A DNA stretch of 64,000 nt. It comes from Acidimicrobiia bacterium. GTDB taxonomy: Bacteria > Actinomycetota > Acidimicrobiia > IMCC26256 > JAOSJL01. The stretch lies in contig JAOSJL010000001.1 in NCBI GenBank assembly GCA_027494115.1, positions 496,001 to 560,000 on the forward strand, in the 5' to 3' direction. The position numbers and the translations under genes were made by a program. The notes below the pieces were generated by a model. That model had not been told where the DNA came from and made no database searches. It worked only from the letters and a program-made list of their open reading frames with translations. Shown piece after piece: positions 37,478 through 46,605 of the stretch (position 1 is the first letter of the stretch; each line of letters opens with the position of its first letter).

Positions 37478-39095
37478 ATGAACCTGGCGACGCTGTGGGA
37501 AACGGTGGCCGACACCATCGGCGACCACACGGCGCTCGTCCACGGCGACGTGCGCAGGACGTGGTCGGAGTTCGACGACCGCAGTGCCCGCCTCGCCGCG
37601 GGCTTCGAGGAACTGGGGTGCGCGCCCGGCAGCAAGGTCGCCTCCTTCCTGTACAACTCGAACGAGTACCTGGAGGGGATTCTGGCGGCCTTCAAGCTGC
37701 GGGCGGCGCCGGTCAACGTCAACTACCGCTATGTCGAAGACGAGTTGCTCTACCTCCTCGAGAACTCCGACACCGAGATCCTCTTGTTCCACGGATCGCT
37801 GGCCGACCGGGTCGGCGCTGTGCGTGACATGGCGCCGAGGCTGCGGGCGGTCGTACAGGTCGACGACGGGTCGCCACACCTCGACGGGGGCGCTCCGCTA
37901 CGAAGATCTCATCGCCGAGAACGATCCGGCGGCACGCATCGACCGCAGCGGCGACGACCTCTACATCCTCTACACCGGCGGAACCACCGGTATGCCCAAG
38001 GGCGTGATGTGGCGCCACGACGACCTGTTCGGCTCGCTCGCCCCGACCGTCTATCCCCTGGCGGGATTCGAGATTCCCACCGACGCGGTCAGCGCCGGCC
38101 GTCTCGCAGCGGACTTCCTGTCCTCGGGCCGCGCACCCGTGCAGATCCCTGCGTCGCCCCTCATGCACGGCACCGGCTTCTTCACCACGATGATCGCCAT
38201 GGTCGTGGGTGGGACGGCCGTGACGCTCACCAACCGCCACTTCGACGCCACCGAACTGTGGGAGACCGTCGAACGCGAGGCGGCGACGCAGATCTCCATC
38301 GTGGGGGACGCCTTCGGAAAGCCCATGGTCGCCGCTCTCGAGGCTGCCGAGGCCTCCGGACGCAGCTTCGACCTCTCGTCGCTGTTCCTGATCGTGAGCT
38401 CCGGTGTCATGTGGAGCGCTCCGTGCAAGAGAACCCTGGCGGACAGGGCCGGCGTCATCTGCGTCGACACACTCGGCTCCAGCGAGGGCCTCGGCTTCGG
38501 AGCGAGCATGGACGGCCCCGGCGGAGAGGCCAAGACCGCGCGCTTCACGATCGGCGAGACGACCAAGGTGCTCACCGAGGACGGCCGCGAGGTCGAGCCC
38601 GGCTCCGGGGAGAAGGGGCTCCTGGCCGTCGCCGGTGCCATACCGCTCGGCTACTACAAGGACCCGGAGAAGACCTCCGAGACGTTCCCGACCTACGACG
38701 GCGTGCGCTACTCCGTCCCCGGCGACTGGGCCACCGTCGACACCGACGGCACCATCAACCTGCTGGGCCGTGGGTCGGTGTCGATCAACACGGGCGGCGA
38801 GAAGGTCTACCCCGAAGAGGTCGAAGAGGCCGTGAAGAACCACCCGGACGTGGTCGACGCCGTGGTGGTGGGCGTGCCCGACGAGAAGTTCGGCCAGGCG
38901 GTCGCGGCGGTCGTCGAGCTCGGACCCGGATCTACGGCGACACCCGACGAGATCGCCGACGCCACCCGTGCCCACCTGGCGGGCTTCAAGCGGCCCCGCC
39001 ACGTCGTCATCGTCGACGCCGTCCAGCGCGGGCCGAACGGCAAGACCGACTACAAGTGGGCGAAGGACCGCGCCCTCGACTCCCCACTCACCTGA
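37478..39095 (+). CDS. Acyl-CoA synthetase / AMP-dependent ligase (frame broken once)
   Basis: About 538 residues from ATG 37478 (MNLATLWETVADTIGDH, with GAAGGG ahead); earlier in-frame Met codons exist at 37418 and 37436. Removing one G from the run 37886-37890 joins the N-terminal part (TWSEFDDRSARLAAGF) to the rest. ANL motifs: P-loop YILYTGGTTGMPKGVMW, LMHGTGFFTTM, SSEGLGFG, YSVPGDWATVDTDGTINLLGR and the C-terminal NGKTDYKWAK Lys. It activates a fatty or aromatic acid to its CoA thioester. The stop lies in the first unit of the repeat array at 39091. Confidence 0.9.
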
Positions 39096-39268
39096 GACGA
39101 GGATCAGCGGCGCAGGTATCCTGCGCCGCCCGAGTCGAAGAAAAGGGAACCTGAGACGAGGATCAGCGGGCAGGTATCCTGCGCCGCCCGAGTCGAAAAA
39201 AGGGAACCTGAGACGAGGATCAGCGGCGCAGGTATCCTGCGCCGCCCGAGTCGAAGAAAAGGGAACCT
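39091..39268. repeat. Three tandem ~59-base units with GGCGCAGG-TAT-CCTGCGCC palindrome (repeat B)
   Basis: Units at 39091-39149, 39150-39206 and 39207-39265, almost identical; the second has two single-base deletions. Each contains GACGAGGATCAGCGG, an 8-bp stem (for example 39109-39116 with 39120-39127) with loop TAT, CCGAGTCGA, and A-run plus GGGAACCTGA. The stop codon of the upstream synthetase is inside the first unit. It fills the gap between convergent genes (synthetase and groES). A fourth copy is at 60605. Confidence 0.9.
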
Positions 39269-39280
39269 ACCCGATCCCGA

Positions 39281-39586
39281 CTACTTCTTCTTCTTGCCAC
39301 CCACCTTGGCGAGCACGTCGCGGCCGGAGAGGATCAACAGCTCCTCGCCGTCGACCTCGATCTCGGTCCCGCCGTACTTCGAGTAGACGATGGCGTCGCC
39401 CACCTCGACATCGAGAGGAATGATCTCGCCGGTCTGGTCGGAGCGTCGGCCCGGGCCCACGGCGAGCACTTCGCCCTGCTGGGGCTTCTCCTTGGCGGTG
39501 TCGGGGATGACCAGTCCACTGGCGGTGGTCTCCTCCGCCTCGGCGGAGCGGACCACGATGCGGTCTTCGAGCGGCTGCAGATTCAT
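39281..39586 (-). CDS. groES: Co-chaperonin GroES
   Basis: 101 residues. [23 protein letters not shown]..., the mobile loop region, [20 protein letters not shown], and [20 protein letters not shown] are as in other GroES. (Only short segments quoted: [28 protein letters not shown].) The Lys-rich tail GGKKKK is unusual. It caps the GroEL folding chamber. groEL is not next to it: downstream, in convergent orientation, is the acyl-CoA synthetase. A CIRCE operator at 39698 lies about 110 bases upstream of the start. Confidence 0.95.
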   Translation of the reverse strand: MNLQPLEDRIVVRSAEAEETTASGLVIPDTAKEKPQQGEVLAVGPGRRSDQTGEIIPLDVEVGDAIVYSKYGGTEIEVDGEELLILSGRDVLAKVGGKKKK

Positions 39587-39697
39587 CGACGTGCCTCCAC
39601 GTGCTGTTTTCGGCTGAATGACGGGTCTGTGCCCCGGCCTGGGCCGGGTGTACTGCGATGTCTCGGGGCCGGTGGCGCTGACCCTGCCCCGGTGGTG

Positions 39698-39724
39698 TTA
39701 GCACTCGCCCTCGACGAGTGCTAA
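39698..39724 (-). promoter_or_regulatory. CIRCE operator (HrcA binding site)
   Basis: TTAGCACTC (39698-39706), nine bases, GAGTGCTAA (39716-39724): an exact match to the inverted repeat bound by the heat-shock repressor HrcA. It lies upstream of groES, between it and the tsaD gene end, so groES is expected to be derepressed on heat shock. Confidence 0.95.
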
Positions 39725-39776
39725 CGGCCAAGGTACCAGCAGGCCGCCGGGCCCGGCAACACGGGGCCGGACCCGC

Positions 39777-40771
39777 TCACCCCAGGCGCAGGCCGGGTTC
39801 CACTCCCCCGTCGAGCGGGGTCGGTCCGTCGGCGTCGAAACGGACATGGGCGGCGGCGGCGATCATGGCACCGTTGTCGGTACAGAACGCCGGTCCGGGG
39901 AGAGCCACGGCCCACCCTCCCACCTCGCCGTCGGCCGCCACGCGTGAGCGCAGCGCCCTGTTCGCCGCCACGCCTCCGCCCAGCGCCACCGTGGCCGCAC
40001 CCGACCGCTGCGCGGCACGGGCGAGTTTCGTGGCGAGCACATCGACCACCGCCTCCTGGAACGCCGCCGCCACATCTGCGGTCGCGAGGCCGGGTTCCTC
40101 GCGCACGCGGTTGACAACCGCCGTCTTCAGACCGGAGAAGGAAAACATGTCTCCCGCGTCCATCATCGGACGGGGGAACGTCACGGCCGTGGGATCGCCC
40201 TCGGGGAGATCCTGTCGATGGCCGGACCCCCGGGATAACCGAGACCGAGGAACCGCGCCACCTTGTCGAACGCCTCACCCGCCGCGTCATCCACGGTCTC
40301 ACCGAGCACGTTGTAGTCGAGCCGGTCGCGCACCTCCACGAGCATCGTGTGACCACCCGAGGCGATCAGGACCACCGCGGGAAACTCCACCGACGGATGC
40401 TCGAGCACGGTCGCGTGCAGGTGCGCTTCGAGGTGGTTCACCCCTACGTACGGGATCGACGCCGCGAGCGCGATCGCCTTGGCGGCGCTCACGCCGACGA
40501 GGAGCGCACCGGCCAGGCCCGGCCCACAACACGCTCCGACGAGGTCGATCGTGTCGAAATCGGCACCACCCTCGACAAGGGCCTCGTTGATGACCTCGTC
40601 GATGAGTTCCACGTGGGCACGACTCGCGAGCTCGGGGACCACACCGCCGAACCCGGTGTGCAGGTCCACCTGGCTCGACACGACCGACGACCGCACGTCC
40701 ACGCCGTCGGCCACCACCGCGGCGGCCGTTTCATCGCACGACGTTTCGATACCCAGAGTCAGACGCGTCAT
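39777..40771 (-). CDS. tsaD: tRNA N6-threonylcarbamoyladenosine synthase TsaD (frame broken once)
   Basis: About 331 residues when a missing C near 40203-40206 is restored ([17 protein letters not shown]). Start ATG 40771 ([15 protein letters not shown]) overlaps the rimI stop by four bases. The Kae1 metal motif is AHVELID, then [32 protein letters not shown] and [11 protein letters not shown]. With TsaB and TsaE it adds threonylcarbamoyl to A37 of tRNAs reading ANN codons. It is the end of the tsaE-tsaB-rimI-tsaD segment of the operon. Confidence 0.95.
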
Positions 40772-41295
40772 CGGAGTTCTTCCTCGATGCCGCTGAGTCG
40801 GGCGGAGTACTCGGGGGTGTCGATGTCGTGAACCCACATGATCAGCGCGTCCTCGTTGGTCGCGGTGTAGTAGCCGGGACGGGTGCCCACGGGAGCGAGG
40901 CCAAAGCGCCGGTAGAGCGCCTGTGCGGCGATGTTGTTGGAACGAACCTCGAGAGTGAGATGACGCGCGCCGCGCTGCACAGCGGCACGGGTCAGCGTCA
41001 GCATGAGTCGAGTTCCGATTCCACGGCGCTGGTGGTCAGGGTCGACGGCGAGCGTCGTGACGTGGGCGTCGTCGTCACTCAACATGACCCCGCCGTAGCC
41101 CACGACCGACCGGCCCGAGCGGGCAACGAAGTAGGCGCGGCTGGAGCGCAACGACATCTCACTGAGGAACAGGGACCCGCTCCACGGACGCGGGTAGACC
41201 TGCTCCTCGACAGCGAGGACGCCCCGGAGGTGGCGGCGACGCATCGCGGCCACCTCGATACCCATCGGGCGCGTGTCGGGTGGGCGAATGCTCAT
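40768..41295 (-). CDS. rimI: Ribosomal protein S18 alanine N-acetyltransferase (GNAT)
   Basis: 175 residues. GNAT fold: [20 protein letters not shown]-like segment ([19 protein letters not shown], acetyl-CoA binding Q/RxxGxG) and [18 protein letters not shown]. The RimI signature [18 protein letters not shown] is present near the N terminus. It acetylates the N-terminal alanine of S18. The four-base ATGA overlaps at both ends (with tsaB upstream and tsaD downstream) show coupled translation. A single-gene RimI between tsaB and tsaD is the common bacterial arrangement. Confidence 0.92.
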   Translation of the reverse strand: MSIRPPDTRPMGIEVAAMRRRHLRGVLAVEEQVYPRPWSGSLFLSEMSLRSSRAYFVARSGRSVVGYGGVMLSDDDAHVTTLAVDPDHQRRGIGTRLMLTLTRAAVQRGARHLTLEVRSNNIAAQALYRRFGLAPVGTRPGYYTATNEDALIMWVHDIDTPEYSARLSGIEEELR

Positions 41296-41987
41296 GAGCT
41301 GCGCTGTTCCCAGTTGATGCGCGCATCCGCCGCCCGCAGGTACACGGGGACAACCTCGGCGGGCTGGGCGAAATCCTCACGTTCCACGCGGTGAGCGGTG
41401 AGTGCCACGAGCGAAGCCGGGCTCGGGAAGTCGAACGTCGGACCTGCCCACTCGGCGCGGTCCACGTCGGTGAAGACCTCCGGATGGGCCGACACGCCGT
41501 CGCCGGCGAGCAGCGTCTCCACACCTCGGCTCAGGAGATCGCCGACGACGTCTTCCGGTGGCACGACGGTGGGATCGCCGATCCGTAGCACCCCTCCCGG
41601 CACCGTGCGGTAGCGGCCGTAGAAGACCTCGGAACGCCGGGCGTCGAGCACAGCGGCGATCTGGCGGTCTGCGTGACGAAGCGGATGGGCCACGAGGTCG
41701 AGACTCCCCACAGCGACCATCGGGACGCGCAGGACCCGCGCCAGCATCTTCGCCGTGGCCACGCCCACCCGGAGCCCCGTGAAGAGGCCGGGACCGACGC
41801 CCACGCCGATCGCCGCGAGCCGGTCGAGACGTACGCCGGTGTCGTCACACAGCCGCTCCACGACCGGCACCAGGTGCTCGGCGTGGCGGCGACCGCCGAC
41901 GAGACGGACCTCACCGGCGACGTGGTCGCCGACCCCGATGGCGACTCCCACCTGGGCCGTCGCCGTGTCGATGGCGAGCACGTGCAT
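41292..41987 (-). CDS. tsaB: tRNA threonylcarbamoyladenosine modification protein TsaB
   Basis: 231 residues from ATG 41987 (MHVLAIDTATAQVGVAIG); the open frame to 42173 overlaps tsaE and is not used. ASKHA fold: DTATAQVGV phosphate loop, GGRRHAEHLVPVVE, IGVGVGPGLFTGLRVGVATA (conserved GPGxFTGLRxG) and AVLDARRSEVFYGRY. It binds TsaD and TsaE in the threonylcarbamoyl-transferase complex and lacks its own catalytic site. It overlaps rimI by four bases and follows tsaE by two. Confidence 0.94.
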   Translation of the reverse strand: MHVLAIDTATAQVGVAIGVGDHVAGEVRLVGGRRHAEHLVPVVERLCDDTGVRLDRLAAIGVGVGPGLFTGLRVGVATAKMLARVLRVPMVAVGSLDLVAHPLRHADRQIAAVLDARRSEVFYGRYRTVPGGVLRIGDPTVVPPEDVVGDLLSRGVETLLAGDGVSAHPEVFTDVDRAEWAGPTFDFPSPASLVALTAHRVEREDFAQPAEVVPVYLRAADARINWEQRSS

Positions 41988-41989
41988 CG

Positions 41990-42484
41990 TCACGACTTCT
42001 CGGGCCTGTTCACAGGGCTGTCGCAGAGAGTCGCCAACCTCGCACGGCGCGCCGCCCAGGTCGGCCCGCGAGCCTCGATCAGAATTCGACGCGAATCGGG
42101 TGCGTCGTCCACGCGCTCCAGGGTGATCTCCAGGCGGTCGGCGGGCAGCGCCGAAGCGACGACATCGCCCCATTCCACGAGAGTGACGGCCGTGCCGTCG
42201 AACGCCTCACCGACGTCGAGATCGACGAACTCGGCCAGGTCGTCGAGCCTGTACACGTCGGCATGGACGAACGGAACACGACCGTCGTACTCCCGGACGA
42301 GCGTGAACGTGGGCGACACGACAGGTCCGGTCACGCCGAGGCCCGCGCCGACACCTCGAGCGAACACCGTCTTGCCGCTTCCCAAACCGCCGCTGACGAG
42401 AAGGAGGTCGCCCGGCTCGAGTATCTCGGCGAGTGCGGCGCCGAAGCCCAACGTGGCCTCGGGGGCGTGCGTGACGAGATCCAT
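41990..42484 (-). CDS. tsaE: tRNA threonylcarbamoyladenosine modification ATPase TsaE
   Basis: 164 residues from ATG 42484 (MDLVTHAPEATL); an in-frame GTG at 42511 would overlap udg. Walker A: GGLGSGKTVFARG; switch region SPTFTLVREYDG; HADVYRLDD; and LVEWGDVV (the conserved xEWGE-type motif). It hydrolyses ATP to drive the TsaBDE complex. It starts directly after the udg stop at 42486 and ends two bases before tsaB. Confidence 0.93.
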   Translation of the reverse strand: MDLVTHAPEATLGFGAALAEILEPGDLLLVSGGLGSGKTVFARGVGAGLGVTGPVVSPTFTLVREYDGRVPFVHADVYRLDDLAEFVDLDVGEAFDGTAVTLVEWGDVVASALPADRLEITLERVDDAPDSRRILIEARGPTWAARRARLATLCDSPVNRPEKS

Positions 42485-42485
42485 C

Positions 42486-43079
42486 TCAGATCGAGGGCTC
42501 GTGTAGGACACGCCGGGCGCGGACGAAGTCGGCCCGCATGTCGGCGAGCACTCCTCCGCCCCCTCGCAACGCCGCGGCCGGGTGGAACGATGGAATCAGA
42601 ACGGCGTCGTCGCGAAACGGATACTGCTTCCCTCTCATCTTCGTGATCCCCTCCTTCGTGTCGAGGAGCAGCTTCATCGCGAAGTTTCCCAGCGTCATGA
42701 CGACGCGAGGCCGGATGAACTCGAGTTGCGCCTCGAGATACGGCCGGCACGCGGTGATCTCGCCGGGGAGTGGATCACGGTTGCCGGGCGGTCGACACTT
42801 CACGACGTTCGCTATATAGCACGCGGAACGCTCCAACCCGATCCCGTGGATCAGCTCCGTGAGCAGATTGCCCGACGGACCCACGAACGGCAGACCCTGC
42901 TCGTCCTCGCGAGCACCGGGACCCTCTCCCACGAACATCAGGTCCGCCGCGGGATCACCGCTGCCGAACACGACCTGCGTGCGACCTTCCGCCAGATCGC
43001 AACGTGTGCACACCATGGCGACGCGTTCGAGTTCCCCGAAGTTCGCGAACTCCACGGCCACGGGTTCTTCGGCGCTCAT
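42486..43079 (-). CDS. Uracil-DNA glycosylase, family 4 (iron-sulfur)
   Basis: 197 residues. Four Cys for a [4Fe-4S] cluster are present: MVCTRCDLA (C24, C27), then VVKCRPPGNRDP and ITACRPYLE. The uracil-binding/active segment is VGEGPGAREDEQGLPFVGPSG, and the DNA-contact motif is IPSFHPAAAL. Type 4/5 UDGs remove uracil from DNA in GC-rich and thermophilic organisms. Its place between alr and tsaE, with 10 and 1 bases spacing, makes it an internal member of the housekeeping operon, an uncommon position. Confidence 0.93.
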   Translation of the reverse strand: MSAEEPVAVEFANFGELERVAMVCTRCDLAEGRTQVVFGSGDPAADLMFVGEGPGAREDEQGLPFVGPSGNLLTELIHGIGLERSACYIANVVKCRPPGNRDPLPGEITACRPYLEAQLEFIRPRVVMTLGNFAMKLLLDTKEGITKMRGKQYPFRDDAVLIPSFHPAAALRGGGGVLADMRADFVRARRVLHEPSI

Positions 43080-43088
43080 CGGGGCCGG

Positions 43089-44222
43089 TCACCCCCCGCT
43101 GTAGGTGCGCGGGACCCTGCTACGGATCCCGGTGACGATCTCGTAGTCGATCGTGCCGAGCCGGTCCGCCCATTCCGTGGCGGTGATCGTGTCGGATCCG
43201 TCGGGTCCGTCCTGGGAACCGATCAGCACGACCTCGTCGCCCACGTCGACCGGCCCGGACCCCACGTCCACCATCATCTGGTCCATCGTGACGGTACCGG
43301 CCACCGGTCGACGTGTTCCGCCCACGAGTACGTCGCCGGCGGCGTCAGCGAGACGACGGGGGACACCGTCGGCGTAACCCAGCGGAACCGTCGCGATGCG
43401 ACCCGGAGCAGAGAGCTCGTAGCGGCGGCCGTAGGACACCCGCTCCCCGGCGTCGAGGTCGCGCACCGCTGACACGCGGGCGTGCAGGGACATCGCGGGA
43501 CGCAACGCCGGGTCGGTAGTGATCTTCTTGCCCGGCGCGAGCCCGTAGACGGAGATCCCGGTACGAACCAGATCGAGGTGGGACCGGGGGTGTGCCAGCA
43601 GGCCCGCCGAGTTGGCGGCGTGCGCCAGCGGAGGTCGGTCGCCGGTGCTCTCGAGATCGTCGAGCACCCGAAGGAACTCGTCGAGCTGACGGTCGGTGAA
43701 GGGATCCCCGACGGCGTCGGCGACCGCCAAGTGGGTACCGATACCGGCGAAGTGCAACGACGGTTCACTCGCGAGACGGTCTACGACGTCGCGCACCGCA
43801 GCCGGAGAACACCCGATTCGGTGCATCCCGGTGTCGACCTTCACATGGACGTCGAGTGGCGTCCGAGCGGCGCGGGCGGCGTCGGCCAGAGGCCCGAGCG
43901 ACGCGACATCACCGATCATCGGAGTCAGACGAGCTGACACGACCTCCCCCGCGCCATCGGCCGGCGGGTCTGAGAGCACCATGATCGGCGCGTCGATGCC
44001 CGCGTCGCGCAACTCCACGCCCTCGGCCACTCGTGCCACGCCGAGCCACCCTGCACCGGCCTCGAGAGCTGCGCGTGCGACCTGCTCAGCGCCGTGCCCG
44101 TAGGCGTTGGCCTTGACCACGGCCATCAGTGCCGCCGACGGTGCCGCGCTCCGTAGTACGGACACGTTGTGACGCACGGCGTCGAGATCGATCGCCGCCC
44201 ACGCGGGGCGGAAGTCGCTCAT
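43089..44222 (-). CDS. alr: Alanine racemase
   Basis: 377 residues. The PLP Lys is in VVKANAYGHGAEQVA (K37), and the second catalytic Tyr in VSYGRRYELS near residue 260 with MDQMMVDVG. KVDTGMHRIG and the C-terminal IDYEIVTGIRSRVPRTY are also diagnostic. It makes D-alanine for peptidoglycan. Its start ATG overlaps the stop of the upstream CBS gene (44219-44222), and the udg gene follows 10 bases downstream. Confidence 0.95.
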   Translation of the reverse strand: MSDFRPAWAAIDLDAVRHNVSVLRSAAPSAALMAVVKANAYGHGAEQVARAALEAGAGWLGVARVAEGVELRDAGIDAPIMVLSDPPADGAGEVVSARLTPMIGDVASLGPLADAARAARTPLDVHVKVDTGMHRIGCSPAAVRDVVDRLASEPSLHFAGIGTHLAVADAVGDPFTDRQLDEFLRVLDDLESTGDRPPLAHAANSAGLLAHPRSHLDLVRTGISVYGLAPGKKITTDPALRPAMSLHARVSAVRDLDAGERVSYGRRYELSAPGRIATVPLGYADGVPRRLADAAGDVLVGGTRRPVAGTVTMDQMMVDVGSGPVDVGDEVVLIGSQDGPDGSDTITATEWADRLGTIDYEIVTGIRSRVPRTYSGG

Positions 44223-44683
44223 GTCGTGGCGGACAGATGCCGGATCAGGTCGCCACGGGCCACGATGCCCACGACCGCGCCGCCGTCGATGACGGGTACG
44301 TGGGTGACTCCCTTGTCGTGCATCAGCGTCGCGACCGCCATGAGCGGTTCGCCGGACGTGACGGTCGGGTGGTCGGTGTCCATCACGTCGCCCACGGTGG
44401 CGCCCACGGCCTTCTCCAACTCCTCCTCGAAGCGGTGCTGCGAGCCGGGCATCACGATCTGGGCACCCAGGATGTTGAACGTCGTGGGCAGGTGGAGGCG
44501 AGCCTCGGAGACGATGAGGTCGTCGTCGTTGAGCATTCCCACGTACGTGCCGTCGTCGACCACCGGCGCCGCCCCGATGGCATCACCGGCCAGCACGTCA
44601 GCGGCCTCCGCGACACTCTGGTCGGGACGCAACGTCACGACCTCGCTGGTCATGACATCTTCGACGCGGGTTTCCTCGGTCAT
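44219..44683 (-). CDS. CBS-domain pair protein
   Basis: 154 residues made almost wholly of two CBS domains (about 8-60 and 92-150): VEDVMTSEVVTLRPDQSVAE, then GTYVGMLNDDDLI; and VGDVMDTDHPTV, VTHVPVIDGGAVVGIVAR. CBS pairs bind adenine nucleotides such as ATP, AMP or SAM and act as sensors. It overlaps alr by four bases (downstream) and nnr by four bases (upstream), so it is translated with cell-wall and metabolite-repair genes. The regulated partner is unknown. Confidence 0.85.
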   Translation of the reverse strand: MTEETRVEDVMTSEVVTLRPDQSVAEAADVLAGDAIGAAPVVDDGTYVGMLNDDDLIVSEARLHLPTTFNILGAQIVMPGSQHRFEEELEKAVGATVGDVMDTDHPTVTSGEPLMAVATLMHDKGVTHVPVIDGGAVVGIVARGDLIRHLSATT

Positions 44684-46146
44684 TGTTCCTCCGCCTCTGG
44701 GGCTGGGTCTCCGCCGGTGATCCGTGCCAGCGTAGGCCCGAGCGCGCCGATGAGGTCACCCGCGACGAGCCCGTCGTGGCCAGCGAGGCCTTCGGTGGCG
44801 GTGTCGGCGGCTTGGCCGTGCACGAAGGCTCCGGCCGCGGCCGCCTCGAACGGCCCCATCCCCGGGCGAGGAACGCGGCGACGATTCCGGTGAGGACGTC
44901 GCCTGTTCCGGCAGTGCCGAGCCACGGGCCCCCGTCGGGTTCACCGCCGCGCGGCCGTCGGGATCGGCCACCACGGTTGCCGGGCCCTTCAGGAGAGTCA
45001 CGGACCCCGAACGGGCCGCCAGTTCGGCAGCGGCGGCCACCCGGTCCTCGCCGACGGCATGGCCCACCAGACGCTCGTACTCACCGTCGTGCGGTGTCAG
45101 AACGGTCGGAGCCGGACGGGTTCGGAGGATCTCGGGCCGACCGTCGAGAGCGTTGAGGCCGTCGGCGTCGAGCACCACCGGAACCGCAGCCTGCTCGACC
45201 AGGCGGATCACAGCGAGCGCCGTGTGCGCGCTGCGCCCCAGACCCGGGCCGAGCGCCAACGCACGGAAACGTCCGAGATTCACCAGGACCTCGTCGGCTC
45301 CGGGAAGATCGAGGGAGTCGTCCGGCGTGGCCGCGACCGCCCGCGTGATGACCTCACTTCCCGAGGCGGCACGGGCAGCGTCGCGTCCCGGCAGGTTGCA
45401 CCACACGATGCCCGCTCCCGCGCGCATGGCCGCGTGGCTCACGAAGTTCGGGGCACCGGTCATTCCCCCGATCCCGCGACGACCGACACCCCCGACGTCC
45501 ACTTGTTGGTGACCGGATTCGGTGGGGGAAGCCACGACGCGACATCCGCACACTCGGTGACACCCATCGTGGCGCGGGTGACGTCGATGCCGATGTCGGC
45601 GACCTCGACCTCGCCGGCGTGAGTCGCGCCGGGCTCGAACACGAGGCCGGGTTTCAACGCTGCGAACGACAGCGTGGCGACTGCCCACACCGCCGACCCC
45701 TCCACAGCTCCCGTCGCACCGTGGACCCCCGAGGGAATGTCGACGGCCAGGACGGGAGGACCGTCAGCGAGACGATCAGCGACCTTGGCGGCGTCACCAC
45801 TCAGCTCTCCGTGGAAACCCGTACCGAACATCGCATCGATCGCGATATCAGCGCGCTTCAGGTTCCGGTCGAGTTCCGAGAACCGGATTCCCTCATCCAG
45901 CCTCGCCACATCGACGCCCACGCCGCGCCGCCGCAGAGCCTCTGCGGCGATGAGCCCGTCACCACCGTTGTTCCCGGCACCGCACACCGCGACGCACCGT
46001 TTGCCGTAGCCGCCATCGAGCAGGCCCAGCGCCCGCCGGGCCACGGCGCGTCCGGCGCGGCCCATGAGCACCTCGCCGGAGGTCCCTGCGGCGATGGTGG
46101 CGGCATCGGCGGCCGACATCTCATCGGGGGTGAGCAGCGGCCGCAT
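44680..46146 (-). CDS. nnr: Bifunctional NAD(P)HX epimerase/dehydratase (frame broken three times)
   Basis: About 489 residues after restoring three missing bases in runs at 45465-45469, 44929-44933 and 44860-44863; uncorrected it is four fragments. N-terminal YjeF-N epimerase: CVAVCGAGNNGGDGLIAAE and AIDAMFGTGFHGELSG, AVDIPSGVHGATGAV. C-terminal ADP/ATP-dependent dehydratase: VLDADGLNALDG, VLTPHDGEYERLVG, TLLKGPATVV, and LGTAGTGDVLTGIVAAFLAR with its conserved GTGDVL and GMGPFEAAAAGAF. It repairs hydrated NAD(P)H. It starts immediately after the acpS stop (46147) and ends overlapping the CBS gene by four bases. Confidence 0.92.
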
Positions 46147-46605
46147 TCAGGGGCTCTCCGGCGCGAAAGCCAGTGCGACGGCCATGGCCGTGGTCACCGT
46201 GTGGGTGAGAGTCAGCGCCCATGACCCGACGCCGCGCGCCTGGGACAGCTCCGCGGCACGGCCGGTCAGCACGAGGCGCGGTGCGCCGCTGGGGAGGCGG
46301 TCGACCTCGACGTCGCGCAGCCGGAACTTCCAGAGCCCGACGCCGAGCGCCTTCATCACAGCCTCTTTCGCGGCGAAACGCGCGGCCAGGCTGGGCACGG
46401 CGTCACGCGACCGGTGGGCGTACTCGCGTTCGGCCGGGGAGAAGCAGCGTTCCGCCAGGGTCGGGCGCCTTCTGAGAGCCAACCGCATGCGGTCCAGCTC
46501 CACGAGGTCGATCCCGATACCCGCCACGCGGCGGCCGACGACGGAGCGTTCGAGTTCACGGGTCACCTCCAGGGGGGTGCGCGTCTGCGGCGGCCATGTC
46601 ATCAC
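46147..46605 (-). CDS. acpS: Holo-[acyl-carrier-protein] synthase
   Basis: 152 residues. GIGIDLVELDRM and RFAAKEAVMKALGVG contain the two Mg/CoA-binding motifs of AcpS (D and E residues). It transfers the phosphopantetheine arm of CoA to acyl carrier protein. The N-terminal 30 residues before VAGIGID are longer than usual, so an internal start is possible, but the four-base overlap with the glmS stop (46602-46605) supports this one. It is followed directly by nnr. Confidence 0.92.
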   Translation of the reverse strand: MMTWPPQTRTPLEVTRELERSVVGRRVAGIGIDLVELDRMRLALRRRPTLAERCFSPAEREYAHRSRDAVPSLAARFAAKEAVMKALGVGLWKFRLRDVEVDRLPSGAPRLVLTGRAAELSQARGVGSWALTLTHTVTTAMAVALAFAPESP

